Below, piece by piece: positions 59,537 through 64,000 of a DNA stretch of 64,000 bases. Source of the stretch: JBMOLL01 sp049325415 (GTDB taxonomy: Bacteria > Bacteroidota > Bacteroidia > Bacteroidales > GCA-2748055). Location of the stretch: positions 8,075-72,074 of the forward strand of contig JBMOLL010000064.1 of the NCBI GenBank assembly GCA_049325415.1, given 5' to 3'. A program made the translations under genes and the position numbers. Under the pieces are notes generated by a model. It saw only the letters and a list, made by a program, of their open reading frames with translations, was not told where the DNA came from and made no database searches. Numbering within the stretch: the first letter of the stretch is position 1; each line of letters opens with the position of its first letter.

Positions 59537-60529
59537 TTACTGATTTCGTGAAAGGAGAAACTCTGCAAAATAGTAGAGTTCTCCTTTTTTATCCTGAGAG
59601 ACCCCCAGATGACTGAGGTTGGCCATCGCCTCGTTATAATAAAAGGTCACCTTATCCCGTGTAATCTGTTCGATATTCAATGTGCTGAAGATCGATTTAA
59701 CAGCCTCGATTTTCTTTTCCGGATCAGCAGGATCGGTGTTCTGCCAGTAAAGCAGTTCTTCCCGCTGTTTTTCTCCGGCTCTTTCAAGAGCCTTGATCAT
59801 CAGAAAGGTCTTCTTGTTATTCACAATATCCATCCCTGTCTTTTTACCAAAGAGTTTTTCATCTCCGAAGGTGTCGAGCAGATCATCCTGCAGCTGAAAG
59901 GCAAGTCCGAGGTTCAGGCCAAAACGGTAGAGATCGTCAGCGTCGAGCTGACTAGCTCCGCCGACCATGGCTCCAATGCGAAGACTAGCTGCAATTAAAA
60001 CTGCGGTTTTCAGCTCGATCATTTTCAGGTATTCAGCCTCCCCAACTTCAATCCGTGATTCAAAGTCCATATCGTACTGCTGGCCTTCACAGACGGCTAT
60101 GGCTGTTCTGGTAAAGACTTCGTGTACCTGCTCGAGAACAGCGCCGGGAGCTTTATTGATAAGCCGGCTCGCGTAGATCGACATCACATCCCCGGATAAA
60201 ATCGCCGTATTGTTGTTCCATTTAACATGTACAGTCTCTTTTCCCCGCCGGATCTCCGAACGGTCCATAATATCGTCGTGCATCAGGGTGAAATTATGGA
60301 AGATCTCTATGGCCAGGGCCGGCATTACGGCCTGTTCCACACCATCCGAAAACAGGTTGCAGCTCAGGAGTACCAGGGCTGGCCGAATCCGCTTGCCCCC
60401 GTTCGAGAGAATATATCTGACCGGTTCATACAATGCTTCCGGTTGTTCCGGCAAACGCAGATTTTCAATGTGTTTCTCAATCAATGCCTGTGCTTCTACC
60501 AGGGTATACATAGCCTTTTCTTTTTTCAT
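59537..60529 (-). CDS. Polyprenyl (isoprenyl) diphosphate synthase
   Basis: Builds linear isoprenyl diphosphates for quinones or lipid carriers from IPP. 330 residues from the ATG at 60529; the ATG at 60511 is an alternative with a better upstream purine run. First aspartate-rich motif LMHDDIMDRSEIRRGK and second QLQDDLLDTFGDEKLFGKK are intact, with GGKRIRPALVLLSCNL before the first. Chain length cannot be read reliably. Convergent with the DUF2723 gene, whose terminator lies inside this gene's 3' end. Confidence 0.92.
   Translation of the reverse strand: MKKEKAMYTLVEAQALIEKHIENLRLPEQPEALYEPVRYILSNGGKRIRPALVLLSCNLFSDGVEQAVMPALAIEIFHNFTLMHDDIMDRSEIRRGKETVHVKWNNNTAILSGDVMSIYASRLINKAPGAVLEQVHEVFTRTAIAVCEGQQYDMDFESRIEVGEAEYLKMIELKTAVLIAASLRIGAMVGGASQLDADDLYRFGLNLGLAFQLQDDLLDTFGDEKLFGKKTGMDIVNNKKTFLMIKALERAGEKQREELLYWQNTDPADPEKKIEAVKSIFSTLNIEQITRDKVTFYYNEAMANLSHLGVSQDKKGELYYFAEFLLSRNQ
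59551..59590 (+). terminator. Terminator of the DUF2723 gene, inside the convergent synthase CDS
   Basis: AAAGGAGAA pairs with TTCTCCTTT (9 bp) and CTCT with AGAG beyond a one-base bulge, followed by T residues. It lies 20 nt past the DUF2723 stop and within the last codons of the synthase gene on the other strand. Confidence 0.7.
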
Positions 60530-60896
60530 TCTTCCCGGCTGAAAAACCACCGGGGATCTTATCTCAATAAAACTTCTTAAAGTTAGCCATTTTAGTGCTG
60601 CCCGTAAAATAAGCCTGCGCTAAATCTGCAATAAATAATCGTCAAGCTGTTTATGCCTTTGAAAAGCTCATATGCAAATAAGTTGCCTGCTCCCATATAA
60701 ACACTTTACCGGCCAACTGGTTGCCGGACTGAGCAGATATTCTTTTCCGGAAAACCGGTACGCTCTTTGAGGGAATAAAAAACCGGCTTCGGTAAATTGA
60801 AGAGAAATCGCTAAATTTGGGCGTTTTAAACTAACAGGTTATACCCTCCTGCAGATTATAAAAAGAACCTAAACCGTGGCCGTTATTTAAAAAGTG
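60530..60896. other. Divergent intergenic region with promoter elements both ways
   Basis: 367 nt without a gene. Minus strand: TAACTTTA (60585-60578) is a -7 candidate for the synthase. Plus strand: TAAATTTG (60812-60819) is a perfect -7 element for the thioredoxin-like gene, about 78 nt before its ATG. No supported ORF. Confidence 0.45.
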
Positions 60897-62387
60897 ATGC
60901 ATATGTCAAGGTTTAAATTAAAATTTGCCATCGCGGTTCTGTTTGTATTGTCGCTTCCGCTGGCCGGACAGGGCTATGAGATAGAAATCAATGTAAAACA
61001 GATGGCGGGCAAGCCGGTAATCCTGGGTGAGTATTTTACCTCGCGGATGGTTCCGAAAGACACTGTCATACTTGACAAAGCAGGGAAAGGGGTTTTCAGG
61101 GGAGAAACGGCTTTCAAGGGAGGACTTTATATCCTTTATTTTAGTCCTACCCGTATCGCCGATTTTCTGATGGATAAGAATCAGCGGTTTTCCATCAGGA
61201 TTGACCCGGCGGACCTTCTGAACAAAACCGTTTTCAGCGGCTCGTCCGAAAATGTGGTTTTTCAGGAGTATAAAAAGTACCTCGAGAAGCAAAGAACGGC
61301 TATGAACGCCCTGAAAACCGAACTTGAAGCCTGCACAGATGCTGCCGATTCAACGAGAATCCGGAAAAATATGGACGAGCTTAACAGGCAAACCGGTGAT
61401 TATATAGACGGGCTGATTGAAAAAGATCCCGGATTGTTTTCCTCGACCTTCCTTCGTGCCATGAAGGATGTTGAAGTCCCGGAAGAACTGCTGAAAGGAA
61501 CGAAACAGCAGGTCGACTCCATCCGCTATTTTTATTACAAAAATCATTTCTTTGACAACATGGATCCGGCCGATGTGCGCCTGCTTCATACGCCTCTTTA
61601 CGAACCCCGCGTTAAGACTTATATTGAAAAGGTCGTTACGCAGATTCCTGATTCACTTATTGCCGCCTGCGACTACCTGATCGGAAAAACCAGGAACGAT
61701 GATGAGCTATTCCGGTATATGCTGGTGACCCTGTTCAATTATTTTGCGGATAGCAAGTATGTGGTAATGGACAAGGTATATTTCCATATCGCCGAAAAAT
61801 ATTACATCCCCTATGCCAGCTGGAGTAGTCCCGATTTTATCACAAAATTAAAGGAGAACCTTGAGCTCAACAAGCCGACCTTTGTCGGAAATACGGCACC
61901 CGATTTCACACTCAGGGCGATAGCTCCGGAGCTGGTGCAACTTTCAGCCACCGACACCACGCTGAAGAAGGACCCGCATATCGGCTACTCCTTCAATCTT
62001 CACCAGATTAACAGTAAATTCACCCTCCTGTATTTCTGGGAAGCCGACTGCGGCCACTGCAAAAAGTCAAGCCCTGAACTGCAGGAGGTTTACGAAAGGA
62101 TCAAAGACAAGGGTGTAACAGTCCTGGCCTGTCACGTGATCAACAGTGTCGAAGGGAAGGTCCTCTGGATGGATTTTCTGAACGAGTACGGAATGTACGA
62201 CTGGATTAATTGCTGGAGTCCCTATAACAATGACTTCAGGAAAATGTACAATCTGCAGAGCTTTCCCCAGCTTTTCCTGCTGGATAAGGATAAGAAGATC
62301 ATCGCAAAAAGACTTACGCCGCAACAGGCTGAAGAAATCATCAATAGTATTACAGAAAACGAATCAAGCGGAAATTCACAGGAATGA
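60897..62387 (+). CDS. DUF4369/thioredoxin-like (TlpA-type) exported protein
   Basis: A 496-residue periplasmic protein. Signal peptide in the first 25 residues; a DUF4369-type beta domain (about 27-110, VILGEYFTSRMVPKDTVILD split); a helical middle (DUF5106-like, about 120-320); and a C-terminal thioredoxin domain (about 326-490) with active-site CGHC at 385-388 in YFWEADCGHCKKSSPEL. Such proteins handle thiol redox of exported substrates. GTG 60894, ATG 60897 and ATG 60903 are all possible starts. Its stop overlaps the carA start by 4 nt (ATGA). Confidence 0.88.
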   Translation: MHMSRFKLKFAIAVLFVLSLPLAGQGYEIEINVKQMAGKPVILGEYFTSRMVPKDTVILDKAGKGVFRGETAFKGGLYILYFSPTRIADFLMDKNQRFSIRIDPADLLNKTVFSGSSENVVFQEYKKYLEKQRTAMNALKTELEACTDAADSTRIRKNMDELNRQTGDYIDGLIEKDPGLFSSTFLRAMKDVEVPEELLKGTKQQVDSIRYFYYKNHFFDNMDPADVRLLHTPLYEPRVKTYIEKVVTQIPDSLIAACDYLIGKTRNDDELFRYMLVTLFNYFADSKYVVMDKVYFHIAEKYYIPYASWSSPDFITKLKENLELNKPTFVGNTAPDFTLRAIAPELVQLSATDTTLKKDPHIGYSFNLHQINSKFTLLYFWEADCGHCKKSSPELQEVYERIKDKGVTVLACHVINSVEGKVLWMDFLNEYGMYDWINCWSPYNNDFRKMYNLQSFPQLFLLDKDKKIIAKRLTPQQAEEIINSITENESSGNSQE

Positions 62388-63463
62388 AAGAAACTAACAT
62401 CAGACTTCAACTTGAAGACGGAACCGTATTTGAAGGTAGCTCCTTTGGTTATGAAGGCAGTGTGGCCGGCGAAGTGGTGTTTAACACGGCAATGACCGGT
62501 TACCCGGAGAGCCTGACTGATCCTTCATATAAAGGACAGATCCTGGTGTTGACTTATCCCATCGTGGGCAATTACGGTGTGCCTGTGGAGGAGGTCGAAG
62601 AAAACATGTACCGGTTTTTCGAATCCGATATGCTGCATATTTCAGCCCTGGTAATTTCCGATTATTCTTCTGAATATTCTCACTGGAACGCTCAGAAAAG
62701 CCTGGGCGACTGGCTCCGGGAACATAAAATCCCGGGGATCAGCGGAGTGGATACCCGATATATTACGAAGATCCTGCGGGAAAAAGGCTCCATGCTCGGA
62801 AAGGTTATTTACCGTGACCAGGAGGTGGAAAGCTATGATCCGAACCTTGAAAACCTGGTGGAAAAGGTCAGCGTAAAGGAAAAGACGGTCTACGGTTCGG
62901 GGAAACACAGGATCCTGCTGATTGACTGTGGAGTGAAATACAATATTATCCGCTATCTCCTGCAACGGGATACGACCGTCATACGTGTACCCTGGGATTA
63001 TGACATCAGCGGGGAAGATTATGATGGCCTTTTTATTTCCAATGGTCCCGGCGATCCGAAACAATGCCGCGCCACGGTAAACAACCTGGAAAAGGCCTTC
63101 AGTAGCGACAGGCCCATATTTGGCATCTGCCTGGGAAACCAGTTGATGGCGCTTGCAGCCGGTGCAGACACTTATAAACTAAAATACGGCCACCGGAGCC
63201 ATAATCAGCCGGTATTGCAGGTTGGAACGGATAAGGCTTTTATCACCTCACAAAACCATGGCTATGCCATCGATAACGAGACACTTACCGAAGGGTGGGA
63301 GCCCTTGTTCATTAATCTGAACGATCAGACCAATGAAGGAATGAAGCACCGGGATAAGCCTTTCTTTTCAACACAGTTCCACCCGGAAGCCTCCGGCGGT
63401 CCTACCGATACGGCTTTTCTTTTCGATGTTTTTATTGATAACATAGAAAGGTACAAAGGCTGA
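62384..63463 (+). CDS. carA: Carbamoyl-phosphate synthase small subunit
   Basis: The glutaminase subunit supplying ammonia to CarB for arginine and pyrimidine synthesis. 359 residues with the N-terminal small-subunit domain (FEGSSFGYEGSVAGEVVFNT, split) and a class I glutamine amidotransferase domain: catalytic Cys249 in FGICLGNQL and QFHPEASGG (His/Glu). Length is normal. It overlaps the thioredoxin-like gene by 4 nt, which would couple translation of unrelated functions. carB is not in this window. Confidence 0.97.
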   Translation: MKETNIRLQLEDGTVFEGSSFGYEGSVAGEVVFNTAMTGYPESLTDPSYKGQILVLTYPIVGNYGVPVEEVEENMYRFFESDMLHISALVISDYSSEYSHWNAQKSLGDWLREHKIPGISGVDTRYITKILREKGSMLGKVIYRDQEVESYDPNLENLVEKVSVKEKTVYGSGKHRILLIDCGVKYNIIRYLLQRDTTVIRVPWDYDISGEDYDGLFISNGPGDPKQCRATVNNLEKAFSSDRPIFGICLGNQLMALAAGADTYKLKYGHRSHNQPVLQVGTDKAFITSQNHGYAIDNETLTEGWEPLFINLNDQTNEGMKHRDKPFFSTQFHPEASGGPTDTAFLFDVFIDNIERYKG

Positions 63464-63471
63464 ATCCGGGG

Positions 63472-63999
63472 TCAGCTTCTGACCTGCCCGTTGCCGTATA
63501 TAATGTATTTATTCGTGGTCAGCTCCCTGAGTCCCATAGGCCCCCTTGCATGAAGTTTCTGGGTACTAATCCCGATCTCTGCACCATAACCGAATTCATA
63601 TCCATCGGTGAACCGGGTAGAGGCGTTGACATAAACCGCAGCAGCATCAACCCTGTCGAGGAAATACTGCGCAGCGGTATAATTCTCGGTAATAATACTT
63701 TCCGAATGACCCGTACCATAGTGGTTAATGTGCTTAACGGCTTCATCCAGTGAGGAGACGGTCCTGATACTGATGATCAGATCGAGATATTCCATCCCCC
63801 AGTCTTCTTCTGTTGCGGCAAGGGCTTCCGGTATATATTTCATACAAACCGGATCACCCCTCATCTCGACATTTTTTGCCGCAAGGGCCTGACCCACGAG
63901 CGGAAGGGCCTTCTCTGCCAGGCTCTCATGGATGAGCAGACTCTCGGCCGCATTGCAGACCCCCGGTCGCGGGGTTTTTGGGTTGACAAGTATGGGCAT
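63472..63999 (-). CDS. proA: Glutamate-5-semialdehyde dehydrogenase, C-terminal part
   Basis: Second enzyme of proline synthesis. The window shows only about 175 residues of the C-terminal part (family about 415); the rest lies beyond the right edge, and the ATG at 63999 is just the last in-frame Met available. The catalytic Cys is in RPGVCNAAESLLI, followed by NASTRFTDGYEFGYGAEIGIS and KLHARGPMGLRELTTNKYII. Convergent with carA, 8 nt apart. Confidence 0.94.
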   Translation of the reverse strand: MPILVNPKTPRPGVCNAAESLLIHESLAEKALPLVGQALAAKNVEMRGDPVCMKYIPEALAATEEDWGMEYLDLIISIRTVSSLDEAVKHINHYGTGHSESIITENYTAAQYFLDRVDAAAVYVNASTRFTDGYEFGYGAEIGISTQKLHARGPMGLRELTTNKYIIYGNGQVRS

Positions 64000-64000
64000 G

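Noticed and set aside
1..64000. CRISPR arrays, insertion sequences, rRNA operons, integrons or prophage
   Set aside because: No regular short repeats with spacers, no transposase or integrase reading frames, and no rRNA-like sequence were seen. The three tRNA genes show no nearby integrase or duplicated 3' end.

Overview
The window looks like an ordinary chromosomal stretch from a member of the Bacteroidota, most likely a Bacteroidales/Marinilabiliales-type organism. Four things point there. (1) Families largely confined to that phylum are present: DUF3098, the DUF4369-plus-thioredoxin protein, large DUF2723 membrane proteins, two-component-regulator propellers and bacterial SUI1. (2) The order ftsX, DUF3098, uppP, truB, queA is typical of the phylum. 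(3) Many upstream regions carry the Bacteroidota promoter pattern (TTG, 17-23 nt, TAnnTTTG). (4) Ribosome-binding sites are weak and A-rich. I see no rRNA, insertion sequence, prophage, integrase, CRISPR array or clear genomic island. Both ends cut through genes: ftsX on the left and proA on the right.

Layout. 1-6 kb: an envelope/tRNA-modification run (ftsX, DUF3098, uppP, truB, queA, a GH3-family protein), then a deoxynucleoside kinase and tRNA-Asn. 6.4-10.9 kb: a PfkB-type kinase, a convergent DUF2797 protein, a small exported protein with PadR and PspC genes (promoter overlapped by a palindrome), and tRNA-Gln. 10.9-13.1 kb: a secreted GH43 hydrolase and a YgjP-type metallopeptidase. 13.1-18.5 kb: TolC and HlyD-type efflux genes, tsaB, efp and a GAF/SpoIIE phosphatase. 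18.5-22.9 kb, minus strand: cvpA, tyrS, wzz-like, O-antigen-ligase-like. 23-30 kb: an outer-membrane protein, a GNAT, an unusual membrane/NTPase fusion and a very large propeller-SpoIIE sensor phosphatase. 30.4-32.9 kb: plsC, lipid kinase and HAD-IB genes, then tRNA-Arg. 33-39.6 kb, minus strand: AsmA-like, TerB-like and SNF2 helicase genes.

39.8-48.4 kb: an orphan small lipoprotein, a YfiR/coiled-coil/SpoIIE phosphatase, an SLC13-type transporter, a gamma-glutamyltransferase, a 72-residue-repeat protein with a GH16-like domain that lacks the usual catalytic signature, and a small barrel protein. 48.7-51.6 kb: atpD and atpC separated by a strong terminator-like hairpin, then a family 9 glycosyltransferase. 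51.6-64 kb: a TonB-like protein, a LEA-like lipoprotein, a large metallopeptidase-propeller-barrel protein with a SUI1 gene, a DUF2723 protein, a polyprenyl synthase, a thioredoxin-like protein overlapping carA, and proA.

Most of this is housekeeping and envelope biology. The least conventional objects are the transporter-like/THEP1 NTPase fusion (24.3-26.0 kb), the tandem-repeat GH16-like pseudoenzyme with its hairpin-rich leader (46.1-47.7 kb), three SpoIIE phosphatases with three different sensor architectures, and the HExxH/propeller/barrel protein (53.0-55.9 kb). I did not find a self-evident new defence or mobile system.
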